Assembly: GCA_007130545.1 (NCBI GenBank)
Contig: SLSG01000040.1
Location: 1-7,681 of the forward strand
Direction: 5' to 3'
From: Bacteroidales bacterium
Lineage (GTDB): Bacteria; Bacteroidota; Bacteroidia; Bacteroidales; UBA7960
DNA: 7,681 nucleotides
The notes under the pieces are model-generated. The model made no database searches and was not told where the DNA came from. It was given only the letters and a program-made list of their open reading frames with translations. The translations under genes were made by a program, and so were the position numbers. Position 1 is the first letter of the stretch; each line of letters opens with the position of its first letter. Positions 1 through 5,562 of this stretch are shown here, in pieces.

Positions 1-448
1 AGTATTCCATCATGGTCAAAAAGTCGGCCAGAATCTGGGTCGGATGGAACTCATTGGTGAGTCCGTTCCATACCGGCACCCCGGAATAGGCGGCCAGCTC
101 CTCCACAGTGGCCTGTGCAAATCCACGGTATTCAATACCGTCATACATGCGGCCCAGTACCCTGGCAGTATCCTTCATGGATTCCTTCTTGCCAATCTGG
201 CTCCCGGTGGGGCCGAGGTAGGTGACTTGTGCGCCCTGGTCAAAGGCAGCCACCTCAAAGGCACAGCGCGTGCGGGTACTGTCCTTTTCAAAAATCAGCG
301 CAATGTTCTTCCCTTTCAGTCGGGGCTGCTCCGTGCCCGCATACTTCGCCTTTTTCAGGTCTACCGAAAGGTCCAGCAAAAACTTGATCTCCTGCGGAGT
401 AAAATCCAGCAGTTTGACAAAACTTCTGTTTCTTAGATTAAATGCCAT
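1..448 (-). CDS. argF: Ornithine carbamoyltransferase, N-terminal 149 residues (cut by window edge)
   Basis: This enzyme interconverts carbamoyl phosphate plus ornithine with citrulline plus phosphate in the cytoplasm. The visible part is the carbamoyl-phosphate-binding domain. It has the DSTRTR phosphate-binding motif at residues 56-61, GSQIGKKES at 82-90, and NEFHPTQ at 132-138, with the HPTQ residues that contact carbamoyl phosphate. The sequence closely follows ordinary E. coli-type enzymes, which argues for true ornithine as substrate, not the N-acyl-ornithine used by the variant of many Bacteroidota. The family is about 330 residues, so more than half lies outside the window. The start is the ATG at 446-448, just before the conserved FNLRNRSF stretch; no clear Shine-Dalgarno is seen. 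Carbamate kinase lies upstream on the same strand, so a catabolic (arcB) role is as likely as a biosynthetic one (argF). The family is near certain; the direction of use is inference. Confidence 0.95.
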   Translation of the reverse strand, partial: MAFNLRNRSFVKLLDFTPQEIKFLLDLSVDLKKAKYAGTEQPRLKGKNIALIFEKDSTRTRCAFEVAAFDQGAQVTYLGPTGSQIGKKESMKDTARVLGRMYDGIEYRGFAQATVEELAAYSGVPVWNGLTNEFHPTQILADFLTMMEY

Positions 449-467
449 TTTTTTTATCGTTTAAGGG

Positions 468-677
468 TTATTGGTTATTGGTTGTTGGTTATTGGTTATT
501 GGTTGTTGGTTGTTGGGTGTTGGCTTTTGGCTTTTGGCGGTTGGCTGTTGGGTGTTGGCTTTTGGCTTTTGGCTTTTGGCGATTGGCTGTTGGCGGTTGG
601 CTTTTGGCTAATAGCTAATGTCCAATAGCCAATGTCCAATAGCCAATGTCTAATGTCCAATAGCTAATGTCCAATAA
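468..677. repeat. Heptanucleotide tandem array, 30 units, with orientation switch
   Basis: The stretch divides into thirty consecutive 7-bp units with no slip in phase. Units 1-20 (468-607) have the form NNNTTGG, for example TTATTGG, TTGTTGG, CTTTTGG, CTGTTGG, CGGTTGG. Units 21-30 (608-677) have the form CYAATRN, for example CCAATAG, CCAATGT, CTAATGT, which is the opposite orientation of the same motif. The right part also alternates AG- and GT-ended units, giving a 14-bp higher-order period. The array fills nearly all the space between carbamate kinase and ornithine carbamoyltransferase and covers the kinase stop codon. In a minus-strand transcript the NNATTGG units come first and could pair with the later CCAAnnn units, so a folded spacer RNA is possible. 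Function is unknown. Confidence 0.9.
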
Positions 678-1608
678 CGGTTCCCTTGCCTTCGACTCCG
701 AGTTGTTCGGCCTGGGTGATGATGGCTTCTTTTCCACCGTTGTCAACAAATTCCAGGCAGGCCTCCACCTTGGGGGCCATGCTTCCCTTGGCGAATTGTC
801 CGTCTGCAAGGTGTTTTTTCATCTCTTCCACGGTCACCCTTTCCAATTTCATTTCGCCGGGTTTGTGGAAATTGATGTAGGCATTCGGCACGTCTGTCAG
901 GATGCAGAACTCATCCGCCCGGATCTTGTTTGCAAGCAATGAGGATGCCAGGTCCTTGTCGATAACGGCATCTATGCCGACCATCTTCCCCTGCTCATCC
1001 ACATAGGCCGGGATTCCACCTCCTCCCACTGTAATGACAATGCTTCCTTCGCGTGCAAGCTTTTCGACGGCCTGCCAGTTCGGTATTTCAAGGGGCCTTG
1101 GAGATGCCACGACCCTCCTCCAGCCACGCTTTCGCGGGTCCTCATGGAATACCCAGTCGGGGTGCAGGGACTTCAGCTCCTCCACTTCCTCGGAGGAATA
1201 AAAGGGTCCCACGGGTTTTGTCGGATTTTTGAAGGCCGGGTCTTGTTTGTCGACCATGACCTGGGTGACCAGGGTAACAATATTTCTCTCCATCCCATGT
1301 TCGGCGAGCACGTTCCGGAGTTGCTGCTCTATCATGAACCCGATGGAGCCCTGGGTCTCCGCCACACAAAAATCAATTGGCTGGGTAGGAAGACCATATA
1401 TCCTTTTTCCCGCCTCGTGCTGCAAGAGTACATTCCCGACCTGTGGTCCGTTCCCGTGCCCGATCACCAGGTCGTACCCGCTTTTCAAAAGCGGCACCAA
1501 ATGCTGACAGGTTTCGTACACATTTTTTTCCTGCTCCTCAATGGTCCCGATCTGGTCCCCCCTAAGCAGTGCATTCCCGCCAAATGCAATAACCGATAGT
1601 TTCTTCAT
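664..1608 (-). CDS. arcC: Carbamate kinase
   Basis: A 314-residue cytoplasmic amino acid kinase, the usual size for carbamate kinase. It makes ATP from carbamoyl phosphate and ADP, the last step of fermentative arginine or citrulline breakdown. Motifs in order: FGGNAL at 9-14, GHGNGPQVG at 50-58, the KNPTKPVGPF segment at 127-136 with the expected active-site lysine K131, RRVVASPRP at 164-172, the VGGGGIP loop at 194-200, VIDKDLAS at 215-222, DVPNAY at 239-244, and GSMAPKV at 275-281. The start chosen is the ATG at 1606-1608, because MKKLSVIAFGGNAL matches the family N-terminus; the frame stays open to 1680 but those residues are not kinase-like. The last codons (IGH and the TAG stop) are built from heptad-repeat units. 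Ornithine carbamoyltransferase follows on the same strand, supporting a two-enzyme energy-yielding module; no arginine deiminase gene is in view. Confidence 0.95.
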   Translation of the reverse strand: MKKLSVIAFGGNALLRGDQIGTIEEQEKNVYETCQHLVPLLKSGYDLVIGHGNGPQVGNVLLQHEAGKRIYGLPTQPIDFCVAETQGSIGFMIEQQLRNVLAEHGMERNIVTLVTQVMVDKQDPAFKNPTKPVGPFYSSEEVEELKSLHPDWVFHEDPRKRGWRRVVASPRPLEIPNWQAVEKLAREGSIVITVGGGGIPAYVDEQGKMVGIDAVIDKDLASSLLANKIRADEFCILTDVPNAYINFHKPGEMKLERVTVEEMKKHLADGQFAKGSMAPKVEACLEFVDNGGKEAIITQAEQLGVEGKGTVIGH

Positions 1609-1702
1609 AATTGGATTTTTTAAATGCCATGATTGAAAACCCCGAAAAAAAATAGCCTTTGGAACACCCTTTGCGGCCATTCATGCAACATTCAACCAAG
1701 TA

Positions 1703-1721
1703 TGCCGGCCGTGGGCCGGCA
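1703..1721. other. Perfect 8-bp GC-rich hairpin in the arcC leader
   Basis: TGCCGGCC and GGCCGGCA are exact reverse complements separated by three bases (GTG or CAC by strand). No T-run follows on either strand, so it is not a simple intrinsic terminator. It lies about 95 nt upstream of the arcC start, inside the predicted leader, and could be a regulatory or mRNA-stability hairpin. Confidence 0.6.
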
Positions 1722-1841
1722 ACAAGCCCAGCAACCTAATTCGGTATGCCCGACAAGGCCTGAAAGAAAGCCGCAATCCAACGCGCAAGGGATCTCACTA
1801 AGGCTAATAAATTTTAAATTAAGGACTTGTGTTTCTTACTG

Positions 1842-1872
1842 CAAAACTAAAAAATTTTGCCAATATCCCAAA
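1842..1872 (-). promoter_or_regulatory. Bacteroidota-type promoter for arcC
   Basis: On the minus strand TTTG (1869-1872) is followed after exactly 19 bases by TAGTTTTG (1842-1849). This matches the Bacteroidota primary-sigma consensus of TTTG near -33 and TAnnTTTG near -7, at the usual spacing. Transcription would begin near 1835 and proceed leftward into arcC. The promoter lies between the stop of the membrane-protein gene (1941) and arcC, so the kinase can be transcribed separately from the upstream operon. Confidence 0.7.
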
Positions 1873-1940
1873 AATAAAAAATACCGGAGCACCTGTCCTT
1901 TCATATGACACCAGGAGATGGATAAAGACCAGCATGGTTT

Positions 1941-2402
1941 TTATTCCGTCCTGAATAAACTCCGGTAAAACACAAGGAGGTAAATGATAAAAGGCGAGTA
2001 CATGTTGAGCAGCAAGGCCCCGATAAAACCGGTCCCGTAAACAAAAAGGATGGAAAAGGCAAGAAAGACCATATTGTAGCGTATGGCCAGAAAAATGGCC
2101 CTGGACCGTTTCAGGTCCATTCTGGCATTTTCGGTCCGCTCCCTGGAGAAAACCAGCAGGAAGAACCCGGCCAGGTAACAAAGCATGATCAGTTCATCGG
2201 CGAAGTTGGTTTGGAACGTTACAAAGAATTTGGTCTCAAAAAAAGAGGACAGCACGGCAAAGACCGGCATCCGGAACCTGAAGTCCAACAACAAATAAGC
2301 CGCCAGCATCCCGGATGCCAATCCGACCAACACCCATCCGGCCCATTTAATCCGGTAAGGCAGAAATACAAGTTTGGGTCGGGATGGAAGATTGGTCTCC
2401 AT
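1941..2402 (-). CDS. Small integral membrane protein, function unknown
   Basis: I do not recognise this 153-residue protein. Hydrophobic stretches suggest about four membrane segments, near residues 19-40, 68-85, 105-124 and 126-148, with a further partly hydrophobic part at 46-62. Between the second and third segments is a charged loop (86-104) rich in Arg and Glu, probably cytoplasmic. The N-terminus is short and basic, and no signal peptidase site or catalytic motif is apparent. The start is the ATG at 2400-2402, four bases after the stop of the radical SAM gene, so translational coupling is likely; the frame extends upstream to 2483 but would overlap that gene. It is the last gene of a three-gene operon and may serve as a membrane partner of the radical SAM protein. 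That role is only inferred from position. Confidence 0.8.
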   Translation of the reverse strand: METNLPSRPKLVFLPYRIKWAGWVLVGLASGMLAAYLLLDFRFRMPVFAVLSSFFETKFFVTFQTNFADELIMLCYLAGFFLLVFSRERTENARMDLKRSRAIFLAIRYNMVFLAFSILFVYGTGFIGALLLNMYSPFIIYLLVFYRSLFRTE

Positions 2403-2406
2403 GGGT

Positions 2407-3672
2407 CTATTCTTTTTTTGTACTCCCCGAAAGCACCAGTTTGGTAAGCAGGGAAAAATTCCTCTTTTCGTTTTCCGGAACATCCTTTATGAGTTCATTG
2501 GCCAGCGGTTCCCAGTCCGCCGCCAGCTGCCTGGTCTTGGCAGCAAGTTCGGCCGGGGTTTCCGGACAATCCAGATGGGTGGAACGTACCCCGTTCTTTG
2601 AGGCCACCCGTATCAGATCCTCCGGGTTGTCCATCATAGGACACGGCCGGAGCAGGTTACGGGAAAATGGTTTTGCCGCCCGGAACCGCTTGAAGAAGGG
2701 CGAGCGCAAGGCCTCCAGCAGGCTCATGTCATGGATGTTTGCATCCGAATAATGACAAAAAGCACAGGGCTCTACATCGCCATTTGCGTTGATGTGGGCA
2801 AACCCGTTGCCGGCCCCGACACATCCGTAGGCCTTGTGCCCGGAATTCATCAGGTCGATCAGCGTGAAATCATGCTTTTTGAAGTATGCATTGACCCTTT
2901 GCATCACCAGGGCGCGTTGTTCTGCAGAGCAGCAAAGGGAAACATCCGCATCGCTTCCAATTGGCAGGTAGTTGAACAGCCATCCGAACCAGGCCCCCTT
3001 TTCCTGCATGAAGTCCAGGAACGCATCCCCCGATACCTCCTCGTAATTTTTTGCGTGATAGCATGTCGAGAAGGCAAATCCGATATTCCTTTCACGGAGT
3101 ATGTCCATCGCCCGCATGACCTTGTCATAGGTTCCTTTTCCCCGCCTGAAATCCGTTTGTTCCCGAAAACCCTCTATGCTGATGAACATATTCAGGTTGC
3201 CCAGCCGGGCCATCTCATCGGCAAACCACTCATCGATAAGGGTCCCGTTTGTAAACACTCCGAATGACAATTTTCGGTGCCTGGCGCACAGGCGGAGGAT
3301 GTCATCCTTCCGGATCAGCGGCTCTCCCCCCGACATCAAAATATCTATGGTACCCAGGTGGGTGGCTTCCGTCAGCAACGCATCCATCTTCTCAAAGGAG
3401 AGCTCGCTTTTTTTCCGGTAGTCGGCAGCCCAGCAACCCTTGCATGACAAATTGCATGCACTCGTGGGATCCAGGAGCAAGTCACGGGGAATGGCGCAGC
3501 CGTACCTGGCATTGTTTACAATTTCCCTGAATGCCTGGTACCAACCGGCGGCGAACAGGAAGCTGAAGAAGTTCCTGGCGGCAAAAAAACGATTGCAGCG
3601 CAACACATAGTCCTTGTGATGCGGGAAAGGAGGAATTTTATGTGTCTCCCCCCTGATAACCAATTTCCTCAT
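2407..3672 (-). CDS. Radical SAM / SPASM-like protein of uncharacterised family
   Basis: A 421-residue radical SAM enzyme. The CxxxCxxC motif that holds the SAM-binding [4Fe-4S] cluster is C73, C77, C80 in DPTSACNLSCKGCWAADY, followed by GGEP at 115-118, which binds the SAM amino group, and FTNGTLID at 140-147. The C-terminal half carries a SPASM/Twitch-like set: C284 in YGCVGAGNGF, then HINANGDVEPCAFCHYSDANI (293-313) with C303 and C306, and C344 in LRPCPMMDNP. These suggest at least one auxiliary iron-sulphur cluster. It resembles a widespread bacterial and archaeal radical SAM group whose substrate, to my knowledge, is not established. It starts 15 bases after the lipoprotein stop and ends four bases before the membrane-protein start. 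No small precursor-peptide gene is visible nearby, so a peptide-maturase role is not supported. It is most likely cytoplasmic. Family assignment is firm; the reaction is unknown. Confidence 0.9.
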   Translation of the reverse strand: MRKLVIRGETHKIPPFPHHKDYVLRCNRFFAARNFFSFLFAAGWYQAFREIVNNARYGCAIPRDLLLDPTSACNLSCKGCWAADYRKKSELSFEKMDALLTEATHLGTIDILMSGGEPLIRKDDILRLCARHRKLSFGVFTNGTLIDEWFADEMARLGNLNMFISIEGFREQTDFRRGKGTYDKVMRAMDILRERNIGFAFSTCYHAKNYEEVSGDAFLDFMQEKGAWFGWLFNYLPIGSDADVSLCCSAEQRALVMQRVNAYFKKHDFTLIDLMNSGHKAYGCVGAGNGFAHINANGDVEPCAFCHYSDANIHDMSLLEALRSPFFKRFRAAKPFSRNLLRPCPMMDNPEDLIRVASKNGVRSTHLDCPETPAELAAKTRQLAADWEPLANELIKDVPENEKRNFSLLTKLVLSGSTKKE

Positions 3673-3687
3673 TTGCTCAAATGCCCC

Positions 3688-4320
3688 TTAGTTGTTGGCG
3701 CTGTTGTATATGGGAAAGTCCAGGATGGTCCCGTCGTCCAGTTCAAACTCAATGCCCACCATTCCCCAGCGGTGGTTGGCCCAATAGGTGGTCCGGGCAA
3801 TGCCCATGGAATTGGTGGGCTCTTCCACCTCGATGACCTTGATTAACATCCATCCCCCCCAGAAATAATCGTCGTCCGTGGAACGGCTGACCACCTTGCG
3901 ACTTCTGTTGTTGCCCTTCATCGGATAGGTGTCCCCCACCTTGGCGTTGTAATCCACGATTACTCCCGGATGAAAACCTTCCACACTTTCAATACCGTCG
4001 GTGGTGACCTTCATCTTCACACCGGTTACCGTCACGGTATTCCCGCTGATGGTTACCCCTGGAGCGTTTGACAGCATGTTTTTAATGGCGGCATTGGTCA
4101 CTGTTGCCGATCCGGAATATTCCGAAACACCCTTCTCAAGGGCAACGACCTCAGCAATGGCATTGCTCACCCCAAAGCCTGAGGTGCCAGCGGTTTCAAC
4201 GGTCACACCCACCTCGCCAATGGCGGACTGGGAACCCCCTATGGAAGTTTTTCCCTTCTCGCAGCCGGAAAAGGAAAGCACCAGTACTGAAAAAATAAGC
4301 ACAAACGGAGCAGTTCTCAT
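3688..4320 (-). CDS. Predicted lipoprotein, function unknown
   Basis: A 210-residue protein with a lipoprotein signal peptide: MR, a hydrophobic core (residues 5-17), then SFSGC with C20 as the lipidated cysteine. After it come Gly/Ser/Thr-rich residues and a mature part rich in Val, Thr and Gly in a beta-strand-like pattern (about 35-125). The C-terminal portion has aromatic residues (YFWGGWMLIKVIEVEEP near 150-166, TTYWANHRWGMVGIEF near 176-191) and ends near FPIYNSANN. I recognise no known domain. The start is the ATG at 4318-4320; a TTG two codons upstream is a weaker alternative. The residues after the cysteine (EKGK) are not strongly acidic, so surface export is not clearly indicated. 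It is the first gene of the operon with the radical SAM and membrane genes, preceded by a plausible promoter. Confidence 0.85.
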   Translation of the reverse strand: MRTAPFVLIFSVLVLSFSGCEKGKTSIGGSQSAIGEVGVTVETAGTSGFGVSNAIAEVVALEKGVSEYSGSATVTNAAIKNMLSNAPGVTISGNTVTVTGVKMKVTTDGIESVEGFHPGVIVDYNAKVGDTYPMKGNNRSRKVVSRSTDDDYFWGGWMLIKVIEVEEPTNSMGIARTTYWANHRWGMVGIEFELDDGTILDFPIYNSANN

Positions 4321-4369
4321 AAACAAGATTGGTTTTGGATTAAAAAATTGGTTTTAGAGCTTATGGCAC

Positions 4370-4400
4370 CAAATGTAAGTATTTATCCTAAATCTTAAAT
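4370..4400 (-). promoter_or_regulatory. Probable promoter of the lipoprotein / radical SAM operon
   Basis: On the minus strand TACATTTG (4370-4377) fits the TAnnTTTG box exactly. A TTTA with one mismatch to TTTG lies 18 bases upstream (about 4396-4399). Transcription would start near 4363, giving a leader of about 43 nt. That leader contains a 9-bp direct repeat, ATTGGTTTT on the plus strand, at 4328-4336 and 4347-4355. Confidence 0.55.
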
Positions 4401-4412
4401 GATCCCGTAGTA

Positions 4413-4439
4413 ATTTAGTTTGAGTTTAAAGAACTAAAT
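4413..4439. promoter_or_regulatory. 8-bp inverted repeat in divergent promoter region (operator candidate)
   Basis: ATTTAGTT (4413-4420) and AACTAAAT (4432-4439) are exact reverse complements separated by 11 bases. A second pattern overlaps it: the heptamer GTTTAAA occurs at 4424-4430 and 4444-4450, exactly 20 bp apart, about two helical turns. Both sit between the two divergent genes and upstream of both predicted start sites, the usual place for a shared operator. A+T-rich DNA gives such dyads by chance more often, so this is a candidate only. Confidence 0.45.
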
Positions 4440-4466
4440 ATGGGTTTAAATTAATATGCATTGTTT

Positions 4467-4474
4467 TACCTTCG
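4467..4474 (+). promoter_or_regulatory. Possible -7 box for the tungstate-binding protein gene
   Basis: TACCTTCG differs from the Bacteroidota TAnnTTTG box at one position. A TTTA, not TTTG, lies about 18 bases upstream (4445-4448), overlapping the second GTTTAAA heptamer. Transcription would begin near 4480, with a leader of about 90 nt. This is the best candidate I could find upstream of the gene but it is not canonical. Confidence 0.3.
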
Positions 4475-4572
4475 CTTTGCCGATATTTGCTGCCTGGTTT
4501 ATGCAATTCATAGTGGGTTTGTGAACCGATTAAGAACCATCCCATCTGACATCCCTAAATAAAACACCCCAT

Positions 4573-5547
4573 ATGCAAATAAGATATATAACCGCCCTTA
4601 TCTTCTTTTTCTCTTTTCTCCTGGCTGGCTGCGGGTCTTTCAGGCAAAAGGACCACACGGAAACCCTGCATATCATCCATGCCGGCAGCCTGACCTACCC
4701 GGTCAAACAGATCAGCGAGGCTTTTCTTGAAGAGAAGCCCGGGGTCCGGATCCTCACCGAGGCCTGGGGCAGCAAGGCCGGTGCCAGGCGGGTCATGGAG
4801 CTGGAGACCCCCTGCGATGTGTTTCTTTCGGCAGATTACGTGGTGATCGAACAGATGCTAATCCCGGACCATGCCGGCTGGTACCTGCCCTTCGCTTCCA
4901 ATGAGATGGCGATTGTTTATTCCGAAAATTCGCGGTATTCCGATGAGATAGATGCAGAGAACTGGTTCGAGGTGATGCTGAGGCCTGATGTGGCCATCGG
5001 ACGGAGCGACCCGGACCAGGACCCATGCGGGGTCCGCGCCGTGTTCACTTCCATGCTGGCGGAAAAATATTATGGGGTAGGCGGACTGGCAGAAGAGCTG
5101 CTGGAAAAGGACAGGCAGAACATCCGGCCCAAGGAGACAGACCTGATCGCCCTGCTGGAAAGCAAGCATATCGACTACATCTTCCTGTACCGCAGTGTGG
5201 CACAGCAGCACAGGCTTCCATACCTTCGCCTGCCCCCTGAATTAAGCCTTGGAGACCCTGGGTTGTCTGACTGGTATGCACAGGTGGAGATACAAACGCT
5301 TGGCGCCACCCCGGGTTCACGCCTCACCGAAACCGGGCAGGCCATGGTTTATGGGCTAACCATTCCCTTTAAAAGCAAGAACCCAACGCTGGCCAAAGCC
5401 TTTGTTGAGTTCCTGCTGGATCCGGAAAAAGGGCAAAGAATCATGGAGCAGCTTGGCCAGCCGGGGATCTCCCCGGCACCGAACCCATGGTATGAGGCCA
5501 TGCCTGAAGGGCTTCGAAGACTCGCACTTCCCTGTGAAGACCAATAA
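4573..5547 (+). CDS. wtpA: Tungstate/molybdate ABC transporter substrate-binding lipoprotein (WtpA type)
   Basis: A 324-residue periplasmic binding protein tethered by lipid. The signal peptide has a hydrophobic core at 5-17 and lipobox LLAGC with C20 lipidated. WtpA/ModA-like landmarks in order: HAGSL at 36-40 (oxyanion-binding N-terminal strand), CDVFLSADY at 81-89, GRSDPDQDPCG at 143-153, DYIFLYRSVAQQH at 201-213, LPPELSLGDP at 220-229, YGLTIP at 260-265, and a C-terminal helix FVEFLLDPEKGQRIMEQLG near 278-295. It would capture tungstate or molybdate for uptake and molybdopterin-enzyme assembly. The usual permease and ATPase genes (wtpB, wtpC) are absent on both sides: the next gene is on the opposite strand 15 bp away. 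The subunit must then work with a transporter encoded elsewhere, or have another role. The ATG at 4573 is the only start giving a full signal peptide. Metal specificity is inferred from family only. Confidence 0.88.
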   Translation: MQIRYITALIFFFSFLLAGCGSFRQKDHTETLHIIHAGSLTYPVKQISEAFLEEKPGVRILTEAWGSKAGARRVMELETPCDVFLSADYVVIEQMLIPDHAGWYLPFASNEMAIVYSENSRYSDEIDAENWFEVMLRPDVAIGRSDPDQDPCGVRAVFTSMLAEKYYGVGGLAEELLEKDRQNIRPKETDLIALLESKHIDYIFLYRSVAQQHRLPYLRLPPELSLGDPGLSDWYAQVEIQTLGATPGSRLTETGQAMVYGLTIPFKSKNPTLAKAFVEFLLDPEKGQRIMEQLGQPGISPAPNPWYEAMPEGLRRLALPCEDQ

Positions 5548-5554
5548 ATTGGTC
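5539..5554. terminator. Short palindrome between convergent genes
   Basis: GACCAAT and ATTGGTC are exact reverse complements around two bases. The palindrome covers the last codons and TAA stop of the binding-protein gene and lies eight bases beyond the stop of the convergent outer-membrane gene. It could act as a weak two-way terminator, but it lacks a strong GC stem and a T-run. Confidence 0.25.
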
Positions 5555-5562
5555 CGAATAAC

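Larger units (their letters stand above)
1609..1940 (-). other. Non-coding gap and long 5' leader of the arcC gene
   Basis: No convincing gene lies in these 332 bases. The part nearest arcC (about 1609-1835) would be transcribed as a leader of roughly 225 nt if the promoter at 1842-1872 is used. It holds a perfect GC-rich hairpin (1703-1721) and a run of eight thymines on the minus strand at 1646-1653. Its middle (about 1680-1800) is richer in G+C than the A+T-rich flank at 1801-1890. I recognise no known riboswitch or RNA family. Plus-strand frame 1633-1908 is open but has no homology that I recognise and an unnatural composition. Confidence 0.6.

Noticed and set aside
468..677. CRISPR-like or minisatellite reading of the heptad array
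   Set aside because: Units are only 7 bp and contiguous with no spacers; there are no cas genes. It is a short tandem repeat, not CRISPR.
1144..1599. 151-codon open frame on the plus strand
   Set aside because: It lies wholly antisense to carbamate kinase, which has all family motifs; the encoded protein resembles nothing I know.
1609..1680. Upstream start extending carbamate kinase by 24 residues
   Set aside because: The extension (MAAKGVPKAIFF...) precedes the typical family N-terminus MKKLSVIAFGGNAL and has no kinase similarity.
1633..1908. 91-codon open frame on the plus strand in the arcC leader
   Set aside because: No recognisable domain, unnatural composition, no start signal, and it crosses the minus-strand promoter.
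1873..1940. Intrinsic terminator after the membrane-protein gene
   Set aside because: Only weak, interrupted stems can be drawn (TGTC / GACA) and the nearest T-run does not directly follow a stem.
2403..2483. Upstream start extending the small membrane protein by 27 residues
   Set aside because: It would overlap the radical SAM coding end; the ATG at 2402 follows that stop by four bases and is a better start.
2731..3267. 178-codon open frame on the plus strand
   Set aside because: It is antisense to the radical SAM gene and explained by that gene's codon bias.
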